From Hymenopus coronatus (taxonomy: Eukaryota; Arthropoda; Insecta; Mantodea; Hymenopodidae), in the NCBI GenBank assembly GCA_030762935.1, contig CM060880.1, positions 17,415,001 through 17,479,000 of the forward strand: a DNA stretch of 64,000 nucleotides. The letters are read 5' to 3'. A model generated the notes under the pieces. It saw only the letters and a list, made by a program, of their open reading frames with translations, was not told the DNA's origin and did no database searches. The translations under genes and the position numbers were made by a program. This document shows positions 23,485-34,639 of the stretch, in pieces. The number at the start of each line of letters is the position of its first letter. The first letter of the stretch is position 1.

Positions 23485-23586
23485 GATCTTACAGCAATTG
23501 GAATAAAGAAACCAAATCACAGGAAGAAACTGAAGGCTGAGATTGCTCAATTAAATATATCCGATGGACTTCCAGACTACATCCCT
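23485..23586 (+). CDS. ckn: Caskin exon F: SAM domain 1, second half
   Basis: A 102-base exon (34 codons) after gtgtgtttcag and before CCT|gtaagt. It reads [20 protein letters not shown] then [25 protein letters not shown].....I is the classical C-terminal half of a SAM domain, with a long basic helix 5. The DGLPDYIP linker joins directly to SAM2 in the next exon, the close tandem arrangement typical of Caskin. Confidence 0.93.
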
Positions 23587-24206
23587 GTAAGTGACACAAG
23601 GTCCACATTTCCTGTTTACGGATCACTTGCAAACTTAACACTTGCCAATCTTTCTTGGAATAATCTTTGAACTTGGATGCCAACTTTGTTAGCAAGCATG
23701 AGTCATGTGTTCACACTAGTTGAGCATAAATTTGTGCCAATTAGTGAGAAACTGCAAGAAACAGGTTCTGTTGTACATTTCCGAGCTTATATGTATTTTA
23801 TTATGGCACTTCGCCAACTGGAAGAATGAAAAGTGCCCCATTTACTACCAGTTTTAACTTTGATCGTATTCATATATTATTTTCTCATCTATAAACCAGA
23901 AACTTGGCAGGCTTAAAGAAAAATGTATTTTTCCCTTACTGTGTAGATTTGTTTACATTTATAGCACAACTTCACCTCTAATTAGTTCATTTTAAAGCAC
24001 ATTAAATATGTTCTCACATTTATATTTGTAATTTTGTTTCTTTTAAAACAAAATCTCAGTATGTATTAGTACACAGCATAAGTTTTGATTATATTGCTCT
24101 ATTTTTTTTTAACTTATTGCTCTTAATCATGATAAATGATCAACCAGAATGGTTATTTTACACATTGTTTTCTTCGACCCCGATGGTATTAGAGTATTCA
24201 AGACCC

Positions 24207-24534
24207 AAGGGATCATTACCCTCCGTGGTGTAGTGGTTACCATGCTAACTTCATATACCCAAGGTCGCGGGTTCAAACCCGGTGGAGGACAATGGATTTT
24301 TTTTCGGGCGTAAAAATCCTTAGCATGGCTTCCTTTGGAAGGGAAGTAAAGCCATGGGTCCCGTGCTGTAGATTTACAGCACGTAAAAGAACCTCAAGCC
24401 TGATAAGAGAGGCCTCTGAGCAAAATTAAGCGATCTTTCACGCCCAATATAGAATGGGATACTGAGAATCAAAGCAGTTAAAGAGCGTCCATAAATAACA
24501 CGCCATTTCCATTTCCATTTCCTAGGGGATCATT
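24207..24534 (+). mobile_element. tRNA-derived SINE with target duplication
   Basis: Element 24218-24523: tRNA-like head with A-box (TGGTGTAGTGGTTACCATG) and B-box (GGTTCAAACCC, about 24270), body including ATGGCTTCCTTTGGAAGGGA and AAGAACCTCAAGCCTGATAA, ending in an ATTTCC repeat. Flanks AAGGGATCATT (24207-24217) and AGGGGATCATT (24524-24534) are a target-site duplication. Related copies: 57244, 59330 (+), 45055 and 35715 (-). Confidence 0.88.
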
Positions 24535-24599
24535 TCATTTTCCTACCTTTCTTTATTTAGGTGATGTAACCACCATTTATGCTCCCTAATTTTAAATGG

Positions 24600-24855
24600 T
24601 TACAAAAAGTTAAATAAAAACATTCCAGATAAAATGATGTCCAAAATCCTCTGTAGCAATTTTTAGACTCCTAACAGGCCATGACTGTCTCAATAAACAT
24701 TTATTGAGGATTGGTATAGTGAGATCTCCTCTGTGTCCTTTCTGTACATTTAAAGAAGATATTAATGGAAACCATCTACTGCACTGCCAACCTTTGGTCA
24801 ACTTGAAGAGAGCGAATGGCTCAACATTAGATACCAACCAACCAACATTTTACTG
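24600..24855 (+). mobile_element. LINE 3' end with ACCA tail
   Basis: Carries CCATGACTGTCTCAATAAAC and GGATTGGTATAGTGAGATCT, coding for the same LLTGHDCLNKHLLRIGI C-terminal segment as the copies at 33880 and 63179, then ACATTAGATACCAACCAACC. The ACCA-type tail marks the 3' end. 5' truncated. Confidence 0.8.
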
Positions 24856-25689
24856 TAGAATGAATAGACATCCAGAAGGATGAGATAACTGTCAACTGTT
24901 TTGAATAATTTTATTCACCCTCGGAATTACAATAGAATTGATGGCATCATCAAGAGATATAAAACAAATTCTAAACATTGAGACTACATTCTTAAACATT
25001 TACATTGAACTTAATATTAAATTTGAAAAGGTGCCATCATCAAACTTCCCCTTTCTTTAGTGGAGGTGCCTTGATATTGCATACTGTTTGCGTGAGCTTA
25101 AGAAAAACATAAAAATGACCACTTAACACTTTAAAGTGTATTGTTTAAAACATGGAAACATCTCAATGAATGGCAGGGAACATTTCAAAGAGGATAATGC
25201 CATAATTTCAATGGTGATTCACGATATTTTTAAACAGTCATTGCAAGATTCATCGAATGTGAAGGTAGCTCTCTCAGTCAGGCTCATTATTCCATTACTT
25301 TCAAGGGGGTCACATTAACTTTTTATTGCTTAAAATAAAAATAATTCATTTTCAAAATCTTACCTTATTTTTAAAAGAATTTGATCCTCATCTTTGCTGC
25401 AAATCCTTTAATAACTGTACTATGAAAATTGTCTTGTTTATCTAATAGATTCCAAGAGTTCTTTCTCCATGAAGAGTAGAGTTAGGCTGCTCATCTGTTC
25501 TATTTAATATAACCACACATTCTATAAAATTATTAAAATTAATCTTTTTACTATTTTCCTAATTTTTCTTATTATTGCCATATCTATCAGTGACCATATA
25601 CTTTGCCACTGCATAAGTTGTATAACTTAAAAGAGCTCTGTATTTTTTCTATTTTAAGTTTACCTCAAGGGTTTAACGACTACATCAAA
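24856..25689. other. Unassigned intron sequence
   Basis: AT-rich; no domain or repeat family recognised. Confidence 0.3.
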
Positions 25690-26700
25690 TTCAAGAAAAA
25701 AAAATCTGATGTGATCCCTTCAAATTACTTTCTCTTCATCTTTGCAACATATTGCTCAGAAGCTTATTCTTCTACTTCAAGCTAATCAAGATCAATATTA
25801 GCAGAAATGGTCTTATTATTTGCTTCTTTAGGTAATTCACTAGGCTGAAGCGATAGTCAAATCTTTTAAAAGCTGGCTGCCATGTGATTGAAATCCGCTT
25901 CTTTGCATGGTCAGGAGCTGACAAATTTCTATGTGAGTCAAGTTAAAATATTTTAAAACTGAAACCAATAACAAGGAATATCTTGGAAATGGCATCTCGA
26001 TGAAAAAAATGTATATTACATAAGTGTTGTGTTTTAACAAGATCCACAAGTTTTTGTTCATTTCTTATGGTTTATTAGTTATGCAAAATTCATCTAGAAC
26101 AAAGAGTCTTAAGAGGCTATTCCCAGAAAATTCAAGATATACCCTTAATTTGTCAGTAAATATCTTAAGTTTTTGACACATCCTGCATCATGTACTATGA
26201 TCAAATGGATGAATAAATTTCTATTCTATTCTTTAATATATGGTATTTAATCAAAATTGTTTGAGTCATTTATGAGAAACTCGCCATTTTCAAAACTAAT
26301 TTCAGATTACAACCTGTCAGCTAAATATTGGAATGCAAGAAAACGAATGATTTCATTATCAAGCATTTAACATTAGATAACAACTAATATTTTCAAAAGA
26401 TCTTCCATATAAAGGGTAGTTTGGGATGCAATTTTCTTGAAAACCTTCATGCCACATCCTTGGAAGATGCTGAACTTAAATATCAAGTTTGGTATTTAAC
26501 CGATTTTTCCTTTTTGAGTTATGCTATTCATAGGTATACACATATGTATACACACAGACTTTTTCAAAAAATGCTTTTTTTGGATTTAGGGAACCTTGAA
26601 ACGCATATTTCTGTTGAAATCTTGACATTGAATTTTTGGGTGAAATACAATACTTTCGCTACCTACTATGTAAAAAGTATATGTAGAGAAAGCAATTAGA
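25690..26700 (+). mobile_element. HINE-like forward copy with two LINE insertions
   Basis: Starts AAAAAAAATCTGATGTGATC and ends at GTATATGTAGAGAAAGCAA. At about 26166-26235 it is interrupted by a truncated LINE 3' end (TGATCAAATGGATGAATAAA then TTCTATTCTATTC), and at about 26285-26395 by a 3' piece of the ACCA-tailed LINE (ATATTGGAATGCAAGAAAAC). Confidence 0.68.
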
Positions 26701-26998
26701 AGGTTACAGTAAATTTAAGGGACGTGCAACATGCTTATCAGAAATTATTGTTTAATAGCATTTTTATAATATAAAAAATAATGCTAATTTTTTTCATTAA
26801 ATTTTTTTTCTCATTCATTTCTTCCTTGAAATCTTTAGTTAGCAACTGTAAAACATGCACAACAGTTTGTATTTTGACTTTTTGATTAGTTACACATGCA
26901 TAGTAAAATCTTGTCATGAAACTGTTGGATCTAATAATACAAAGAATGTGAAAAAGATTAGAATAGAAGGAAATGTGTGTTGCATTATTGTTGGATAG

Positions 26999-27262
26999 GG
27001 CTCGATGGAGGAATGGCTGCGACTGCTCCGTCTGGAAGAGTATGGACCAGCGCTACACCAGCAGGGCTATCAAACCGTTGAAGACGTCACGCAGCTCACC
27101 TGGGAGGACCTCGAGGACATAGGCATTGTGAAACTGGGACACCAGAAGAAGATCTTACTGGCCATCAAGAGGGTAAAGGATGTCCAGGCTGGTAAAAGGT
27201 TTCCTCTTCATACGACGGAACTCATGCTGAGCAACCTGCCCCCTCATAGTGGCCAGACACAG
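26999..27262 (+). CDS. ckn: Caskin exon G: SAM domain 2
   Basis: A 264-base exon (88 codons, phase 0-0) after gttggatag and before CAG|gtatct. The complete second SAM domain lies here: GSMEEWLRLLRLEEYGPALH, a GYQTVEDVTQLTWEDLEDIG core, and VKLGHQKKILLAIKRV as helix 5. The LGHQKK segment closely resembles SAM2 of animal Caskins from memory. About 22 residues of linker follow (ending NLPPHSGQTQ). In the family, SAM2 pairs with SAM1 of the next molecule to build helical polymers. This is the most diagnostic exon of the gene. Confidence 0.95.
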
Positions 27263-29336
27263 GTATCTTGTGCTGCAGACATGCTAACACAATAAGACAA
27301 ATCTCACACATGATATATTCATTCACTGCATACCTTTATTTAAAATTCTTAAATCAATGCATTCCGCATGACACAGGCATGAGTTTCCTGATTCAGATAC
27401 ACAAGTATTGAAATTCATTCACTTGCAAAAACAATTTTAAAAGATTCAAAGTTTGATTATTTAAATTTTATAATTCCATTCTAAGCATTTTGAATATTTC
27501 ACCTACTGAATGCATAACATGCTTTGCATGCAATACTTCACAAGAGAGGTATTTATGTTTTCAAATGGGGAGCTGCAAATGTAAAACCTGTTGTTTTTAT
27601 ATTCAATAATTTGTAATATTTTGGTGAGCTTTACATTTTGACAACCTGTACAGACTATTGCTTTATAAAGGAGCAGAGAAACTAAAAGTATAGTAGTGCC
27701 CTTTAGCTGAGTTACAAATGATTGAAAAGGTGTTAAAACCATTTACCTAAGTATTGACAAGAGTTTTAATTTATAGCAATAAATGAGAAAGCTATTGGAT
27801 TCAAAAACAAAATGTTTTGTAAACATTTTATGTACTTTGAAATTATATTTAGGTTATTTTGTGTGCAAAATTTTGAGATTTTTTGATATGTTTAAGAATA
27901 ATATATTTTTCGTGTTAAATATAGAATATTTATTTTATTTATTTATTTGTTTACTAAAATGGTAAGTACAGACATAGTTAGGGCCAACATTAACCCTAGT
28001 TAGTTGCCCAGACCATAGCTATTTAATTATACATTTTACATCTTAAATCTGAATTGGGTACCATGTTTTTCAACTGACCATTCCCATTTCCTTTTCAGCT
28101 TCCACAAAAACTCCCCTGATTTAGCTTCTGATCTTCAAACACATAAGCTAGGAGTTGAGAAATAATATTTAGAATTTCAATGAAAAGAAGTTAGCAGTTA
28201 CAAGACTTACAAAATATTAAAATAACGTAACAAGCAAGAAAATGTCATATTCCTGTCCTATACACAGCCTGTGTGGAAAAACAATGAATTAGCACAGCAC
28301 TGATTGCTATGGTATTGAAATTTTCAGTCTGATTCTACCTCTCCAACTTCTGCCCTACAATGACTGGTGTGGAAGAAACAATTAATTCAAATTGATTGCC
28401 CTAATGAAAAAGTCATATTAATGAAAATTGCAGATTTGTAACAGATCCAGTATTAGAATTTAAACTATAGAAAGAACCTGAAACTCAGCTTGTTTTATCC
28501 TGAATTAACTTTCCGAGATCCAAATGTGAAACTTTAGAAAGTGGCCACTTTGGAAACAGTAAGTGCACTTGCAAAACTCATGGATCCCAATGTTAGAGAT
28601 ACAGTAGAGGACAATTTAAAAGTTTGCTGTCATAGGACTTGGTCTAAATTGGAGACCATTATGCCAAAAGAAACTGACAATATAACAACAAAAACATTAG
28701 ATAATTTGTTTGAGCCTTTGAAGCCAGTTACTAAATCAAATAATGTAATGACCGCATCTGACCAGCTAAATACATTTCAAACAGTTATATTAATTCTGAT
28801 TTGCTTCTTTGTTGTAAAGAACTTTTTGCCATTGCTGAACAGCTAAGCTATGTTAGTATGTTAGGTGTAGTAATATCACTTTTGGCATTGAATGCAAAAG
28901 GCGAGTTTTACCAATAAAAAGAGTAAATTTAAAGTATTGCACATACGTACATTTTAACAACCAGTACACTTGTCTTTTTTTATGTGTTTGTTTATAATTG
29001 TGTGTAATTCCAATTTGTATGGAAACATGTATAGGGCGAGAGGAGAGCAGAAATCTACCACTATGTGTGCTGGAAAGTGTGGCAATGCCAGCAGAGCTGC
29101 AATAATGATAATGAATAAGATTAGACAACATTCCTAACACAACACATTTTGTATATAGTTTTAGCTAATTCAATTTTTTGCGGAAGTTCATGTGGTGGGC
29201 AGGAGAGTGTGCAAAAGGGTAGAATGGTAATGTTATCAGTGGGAGAAAGTGATGCTGACGATGGTAATTAGGCTTACCAACCTCTGAACTTTGAATTATG
29301 GGAGAAAATTAGATATAACAGTAAAGCTAGAAAATT
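27263..29336. other. Intron, mostly unassigned
   Basis: Contains a SINE-like 3' fragment at about 28255-28390 (CTATACACAGCCTGTGTGGA) related to 46490-46560. The open frame 28541-28846 (101 codons, Thr/Asn-rich with a hydrophobic end, VILILICFFVVKNFL) has no resemblance I can name; its base composition matches the surrounding intron, so I do not call it a gene. Confidence 0.35.
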
Positions 29337-29379
29337 GAATTAATTAAAGTGGTATTGTTAACACACACTTCACTTACTT

Positions 29380-29937
29380 TTAATGAGTAGGACAATTGTT
29401 TCGCGGACCGTTGCCCGCATCCTCAGCTGTTGAACCACTACTGCTTGGGTTTGGGTTCCAAGTTGTGGTTGTGGATGTGTTGGTTGTGGTGACATTTGTT
29501 GGGCGGGTGATGAAACTTGTTAAGCAATCCTTAGGGGGGAATTCCATGTTCATCAGTGTGTGGCAGTATTTATGAATATAGATTTTTTCCCAAGCTGTTA
29601 GTTGAAACGGATTCGAAAGTTCTTTCAATAGTTTGATGTTCGGATTTATTTCATGGTGAGTTTCCCAAAAGTGATGTGCTACTCCAGATTTGTCTGGCTG
29701 TTTTGATTTGATGTGTCTTCTGTGTTCTTTATTGCGTGTTTCAAGGTTTCTTATTGTCTTTCCAATGTATTTCTTGTTGCAGTCTTGACAATCAATGGCA
29801 TATACTCCTGATTTTTTCTCTGTGGGTATTTTGTCCTTCAGGGAGGAGCCCAGGAGGTTTTCTATGCTGCATTTGTTAATCGGTGCTAGTTTGATATTGA
29901 ATTTCTTGAATACTTTCTTGAACTTGTTGCTTAACAA
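29380..29937 (-). pseudogene. PLE GIY-YIG endonuclease domain (partial)
   Basis: A 185-codon frame: residues 44-46 GVY, 57-59 YIG, an Arg a few residues on (TIRNLETRNKEH), and a CxxC (DCQDC, 50-53) with downstream His residues (AHHFWETHHEIN). This matches the zinc-finger-containing GIY-YIG domain at the C-terminus of Penelope polyproteins, which nicks the target for insertion. Residues 116-125 WEKIYIHKYC are the following conserved block. The Thr/Pro/Ser-rich end (TNVTTTNTSTTTTWNPN) reads into the terminal arm. The reverse transcriptase part is absent, so this is a 5'-truncated copy. The domain itself has no internal stop. Confidence 0.88.
29391..29426 (-). ncRNA. Hammerhead-ribozyme-like core, left PLE arm
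   Basis: Minus strand: CTGAGGA, stem-II hairpin TGCGGGCAACGGTCCGC, GAA, then self-complementary ACAATTGT and C. These match the CUGANGA / GAA-A...U-H core, with a very short palindromic stem III as described for PLE hammerheads. Stem I pairing beside the core is weak by eye. Confidence 0.6.
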
Positions 29938-30033
29938 GTTTCATCGCCCGCCCAACAGATGTCACCACAACCAACACATCCACATCCACAACCACAACTT
30001 GGAACCCAAACCCAAGCAGTAGTGGTTCAACAG

Positions 30034-30069
30034 CTGAGGATGCGGGCAACGGTCCGTGAAACAATTGTC
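30034..30069 (+). ncRNA. Hammerhead-ribozyme-like core, right PLE arm
   Basis: Inverted copy of the 29391-29426 motif on the + strand. One change in stem II (GGTCCGT for GGTCCGC) makes a G-U pair, which preserves the helix. Box CTGAGGA, GAA and ACAATTGTC are intact. Confidence 0.6.
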
Positions 30070-30256
30070 CTACTCAATAAAAGTGAGTGAAGTGTGTGTT
30101 AACAATACCACTTTAATTAATTCAATTGATTATGCCTTCACTGTAAGTAGCTTCAAAATTATACATTTATAAAGCTAGAAAAATTTATAAAAAACCAGTT
30201 GTTAAACGTGCAATAGTATTTCCTTTTCATTTCTACTCTCTATGAACTAATAACTC

Positions 30257-30600
30257 CATGGCACGACAGCTCACGGGGAACCTTGGCCTACCGTCCGGCC
30301 ACTGCATCCCCCATCTCGGTCCACTAAAGACGTCATGGATGGGGTGCAGTATTGGAGGGTGAGATGTGGTCAGCTCCTTGAGCCCCCCTGGCCGGTTAAT
30401 GCGGTCCTCATGACCTGGAGCTGCTACTTCTCCAGCAAGTAGCTCCTCAATTGGCCCCCAGGGACCTTACGAGGCTGATTGCGCTCCGGGCCAGGTCTCC
30501 CAGCAGGGGAAAAATCCCCATGCCAGTACTGGGGATCAAACCCAGGTCTCCCGCTTGGTAAGCAGCTGCACTACCACCGCGCTAAGGAAACGACCACTCT
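30257..30600 (-). mobile_element. tRNA-derived SINE (minus)
   Basis: On the minus strand the right end gives an A-box-like head (TAGCGCGGTGGTAGTGCAGC), followed by a B-box (GGGTTTGATCCCC at about 30534-30546). The body includes GGTCCTCATGACCTGGAGCT (+). GC-rich relative to the surroundings. No clear target duplication was identified. Confidence 0.65.
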
Positions 30601-30864
30601 CTATGAGCTAGTCATTAAATAACCAACTTATGACTACAACCACTGTCAAAATCCTCAACTCAAAGACTTCTAACTGTTAATAATTACTAATTTTGTGATG
30701 TTTATTTGTAAATATAGCAAGACTGGCAACTTGATGTTGATGCAACAATTGGTTTCCCTTCTCCCTCCCAATTTCAACACTACTGGCACACAAATCAAAA
30801 CACTATTTCCTTCTACATACTGCCAGATAAAATATCCATATTTTATAAAAGTATAGTTGATAAA

Positions 30865-30896
30865 TAATAATAATAATAATAATAATAATTAATAAA
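30865..30896. repeat. (AAT)n microsatellite
   Basis: Run of ATA/AAT triplets of about 30 bases. Confidence 0.9.
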
Positions 30897-30899
30897 GGA

Positions 30900-31880
30900 A
30901 TAACGAGGTATCACATAATTTCAGTTCTGGGAACCAGGAGATTCCATTCAATTTCAGGAGACTCCCAGCCATTTCAGGAGAGTTGGTAACCCTTGTGGTA
31001 ATGATGATAATAAAACTGTAATGATGATAAGATTTTCTGTTTAGATAATTCATGGAAAGGGCGGGGGAGTGAGAGCAGAATGGAAATGTCCCAGTATATG
31101 TTTGGTTGCGATGGAAGGAGGGAAACTGCAATTAAACCTCTCTCTTTGTTTGACCATTTTCTCCCAATACATTCAGTCAACGCTAGGTTAGTAACTGATG
31201 TGTTTTTTAGTTTTGGAGAGAAATGTTTTCTCCAATAAGAATGCTTATAGGTTTGTTAACCGCTAACTTGATGGCATTCCCCATGCTTTAGCACTGCCAA
31301 GCCACAAAGTTTGAAACTTACTTTTTCCACACATTCTTTTCGGAAAACAATATTATAAATGCAAAATGATCCCCAAATTTTAATATTAATATTTTGAAAA
31401 ACATTGTCTTTTATCCAGATAAATATGATAGGTAATTATCAGGAAGTTAAAACATAAGAGTAACCAATTCAACTAATTAATTTTCTATATTTTCCAGTAT
31501 TTTAAGACTTAAAGCTGTAGAAAAGTTTAGTAAATTATATAAAGAATATGCAGTAAATATATTTAATCAGGTACTAATAATTTGAAGGAGCTAAAACTTT
31601 TGAAAATCAATTCAAACCAATCCTATTAAATATTTTACCTCTGACTTTAGTATGTAAAATGATATGTTCAGGTATGCATGGGAAATGATAGAGCCAAAGT
31701 TATGTAAAAGATAGTATGTGTTTACTCATAAAAACACAAGTAATATGAATCATAACCTGAATCTGGAATGATAGCAAGGGGTACATTATTCTGAGCATCA
31801 AAGAAGTAAAGAGGACAAGAACTGAAAAATCTCATTTTAAACAATCTCAAATCAAAATAAGAGCTGAAGCTTTCCTGGCG
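30900..31880. other. Unassigned intron sequence
   Basis: No supported gene; AT-rich, with minus-strand frames lacking domain resemblance. Confidence 0.3.
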
Positions 31881-31884
31881 ACGT

Positions 31885-31977
31885 ATTAATTCAAAATCTT
31901 CTCGGGCTTCTAGCCGGGTAAAAGGTGTCAAGCCAAGTTTTTACCCGGCTAGAAGCCCGAGAAGATTTTGAATTAAT
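31885..31977. repeat. Perfect long hairpin, 39-bp arms
   Basis: ATTAATTCAAAATCTTCTCG and its continuation GGCTTCTAGCCGGGTAAAA are followed, after a ~15-base loop (GGTGTCAAGCCAAGT), by the exact reverse complement. Perfect identity implies recent origin or selection. It may be an inverted terminal piece of a retroelement like the other palindromes in this window. Confidence 0.9.
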
Positions 31978-31979
31978 CT

Positions 31980-33725
31980 CAAATCAATTTTTTAACAGTC
32001 TACATCATCAAATTTGTGATATTCCAAAGCAGAGATGTCCTCTGCCTGAATGCTTTGCACTAGGCAAATGTTGCCTAGAATGCAAACTTGAATGATGGCA
32101 TTGAAATTGCAAGAACAGCAAGAACCATGGCAGCAGTGAGAGCTTTAGTTACCTTTACAAAACTTCAATTCAGGTTTTAAAAAGTTGGTATTGAAGAGTT
32201 TTCTGCAGCTTCCCATTTCAAAACATATCTTTATGCACAATTACAAATTTGGTATTGTGAGAAAACTAAAAGTTCTTTTTAAGAAGCTCATCATTTGACA
32301 TTAATCTACTTTGAAATCAGAAATGGTCATAAAGCTGATGAAGCAATATTCTACATTAAAAATTACTCACATAGAAACTTGTTTTAGAATAGTTAAATTT
32401 TCTAATTGTCTGCAGCAGATGTAGATGTCACCATGTGTGCTTTATCGCTATAAACAGTAGTAGTCAAAGAAAAAGTGTCACCTATAACAAAGATAAAAAA
32501 AAAAAGTTACTAACAAAAACCTACTGCTGCATGAACTGTTCTAATTTATTTTCTTGTGCAGTGTTTTGTGTGCATTGTAGAACCTGCCTGTTTTATGTTT
32601 CTTAACCACCACATGTGTTCCCATGGTCCCTCATTCCTGCATGGAACAGAAAAATGCTCTAGCATAAGGAACATTGTATCTGGGCATTGTTTTTATTAAT
32701 CTCTTGCATTTTTAATTTTACATGATCAGGTTGTGCAAAACCTCAGATTTATAAAATATTTTATGAGCAGGAAGATGTCATATTGTTAACACATTCTGGT
32801 CTGGGCCTTATTTTGACAGTACTGTCCTCCTGACAGTGTTTTAAGGGTTTTTTAAAAAGTGGTAACTCCTAAAATGTTTGAGATAAAACACTGTTTTTTT
32901 TTTATTTATCTATTTTTTCATTTTTATTAATGAAGTTTAATTAAATAATGAATGTAAACACAATATTTTTAGATGTCACATAAAATTTTGAAAAAAATAA
33001 AAATGAAATGGTGGTTTTATAAAAATAAACAACTCATACAAGAACAAAAAGGATTTTAAGCTCTTCTTCTTATCCCTAGGAGGAAAATAATCTTATTTTA
33101 AACTAAAGGAAAACTATATAAAGGACTGAAATAATGAATCAGAACAGAAATGAATGATAAATCACTATTTTTAGAGCATAGCCCGCAGTTAGACTGGAAA
33201 GTGTTAAACAGCAATTACACATAAGAGTTTTTCATTCTTAATAATGTAAAGTGTCAGTTATGGCACATTTCTAAACTGTGCCAGACCAGCATAAGCGATG
33301 AAATAACTTTTCCTCTATTAATATTGTCACACCTGCTGTTAAAATTCAAGGAACTCGCTCGGCTATGAAAGGAATTGTATGGGAACACTTTTTACTTTTA
33401 CTGCAGCCAGCATGCATATGAGGATGCAGCTTTGTTCTATCAGACACCACAAGGATGGGATCTTACAAAATTATATCAATTTAACGTGAAGGGGCTAAGC
33501 TACTTCTTTAAAACAGAATATAACTGAATAGTAAAGTTTATTACATTACCTTACACATGATGAGGTGGCATCCTCCATGGTGACCTAGGTGAGCTGCGCT
33601 CCTGGTGTACATCTACCTTTATACAGAGGAAGGGGAAACTCTGTGTCCTTGTTATATGAACAGTAAAGTTGGCAGTGTCACCAACATATAAATAATTATA
33701 TACAGTTCTTATAAACTTAAAAAGA
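31980..33725. other. Unassigned intron sequence
   Basis: AT-rich with long A/T runs. No domains, tRNA-like boxes or terminal repeats recognised. Confidence 0.3.
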
Positions 33726-33825
33726 AGCTAGTAACAGTGAAGTAACACAAATATTATCCAAAATATCTTGGATTCTAAAAGACAAGTGAAGAATTGTTAT
33801 AATTAATAATTATTATACAGTTCTA
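33725..33825 (+). repeat. PLE terminal-arm fragment
   Basis: GCTAGTAACAGTGAAGTAAC and AAAAGACAAGTGAAGAATTG correspond to the outer parts of the PLE arms at 54470-54690 and 59740-60170; the ribozyme core between them is missing. Confidence 0.5.
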
Positions 33826-33879
33826 TCGCATCCTATGCATGCAGCCAGAATATGACAATATAACAACAAATATTTTCAT

Positions 33880-34225
33880 ATTAACATATAATAACAAAAT
33901 TAAAGAAGATAATGTATTATAAACAAAAGGAAAACCATGGGAAAATTTATGTAATAACACGACCAAAATCACTACATTACCGAGAAAATCCTCTCTAGCA
34001 ATTTTTGGACTCCTAACAGGCCATGACTGTCTCAATAAACATTTATTGAGGATTGGTATAGTGAGATCTCCTTTGTGTTCTTTCTGTACACTTAAAGAAG
34101 ATAGGGATGGAAACCACCTGCTGCACTCAACATGATATATAACATCAAAATACTGGAATGCAAGAGAGCGAATGGCTTCACTGCCAACTGCTCAACATTA
34201 TATACCAACCAACCATATTTTGTCA
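33880..34225 (+). mobile_element. LINE 3' end with ACCA tail
   Basis: Second copy of the ACCA-tailed family: CCATGGGAAAATTTATGTAA, CCATGACTGTCTCAATAAAC, GAATGGCTTCACTGCCAACT, and the tail TATACCAACCAACC. In frame it encodes parts of the ENPWENLCNN...LLTGHDCLNKH segment, with shifts. Confidence 0.8.
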
Positions 34226-34239
34226 CAAAACTTGACTTA

Positions 34240-34335
34240 TCTTTGTATATGTATTCAATTAGTAGGACACGTTTCATAATGCATATGATTACATCATCAG
34301 CTTCTGCTTTCTTGTTGTTTATTTATGGTAGTGAA
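34240..34335 (-). mobile_element. PLE terminal fragment with ribozyme-like core
   Basis: Minus strand: ATAAATAAACAACAAGAAAG, AGCAGAAG, then the core at 34266-34300 and CTACTAATTG. The AAATAAACAACA leader also precedes the core in the 59740-60170 element, so both belong to related PLE ends. Confidence 0.55.
34266..34300 (-). ncRNA. Hammerhead-ribozyme-like core
   Basis: Minus strand CTGATGA (the canonical box), stem-II hairpin TGTAATCATATGCATTAT, GAA, ACGTGT (a near-palindromic stem III) and C. All core positions of the hammerhead consensus are present. Stem I complementarity is poor by eye. Confidence 0.6.
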
Positions 34336-34369
34336 CAATGCAGCACTTAGCAGCAGTAACTGTAACGAC

Positions 34370-34600
34370 CTCCATCCCATTAGCACAGTGGCAGCACACT
34401 TGCCTCTGGTGCGGGGGAACCGGATTCAATTCCTGGTACCAGCATGGGGATTTGCTCTCCCACTGGGAGGATTAGTTGTGTTTACTTTCATCTTCATCCC
34501 ATGGAAGAGAAATGGTATCATCCATTGCTTGAATACTGAGGTCGGGTTATGGTCTTGCCTAAGATTCCGTCCTGGCTATTGATTGTTCTTCAAGTTGAAT
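34370..34600 (+). mobile_element. tRNA-derived SINE
   Basis: ATTAGCACAGTGGCAGCACA is an A-box-like head, and GGATTCAATTCCTGG (about 34421-34435) a B-box. The body CAGCATGGGGATTTGCTCTC resembles, in opposite orientation, the 30257-30600 SINE. Confidence 0.6.
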
Positions 34601-34639
34601 GCTTGTCGTCATTGTCATTAGCAGCAAATACCTTAGAAA

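Larger units (their letters stand above)
29337..30125 (-). mobile_element. Penelope-like element with inverted terminal arms
   Basis: Minus-strand GIY-YIG coding (29380-29937) is enclosed by inverted arms of about 190 bases: 29337-29525 and 29935-30125 share, in opposite orientation, GTGGTATTGTTAACACACAC and GGATGCGGGCAACGGTCCG. Penelope-like elements are known for pLTR ends that can occur in inverted order after insertion. Each arm holds a hammerhead-like core. Confidence 0.85.

Noticed and set aside
28541..28846. 101-codon + strand ORF in intron 7
   Set aside because: No domain, no splice or codon-bias support, base composition like intron; kept only as a note.
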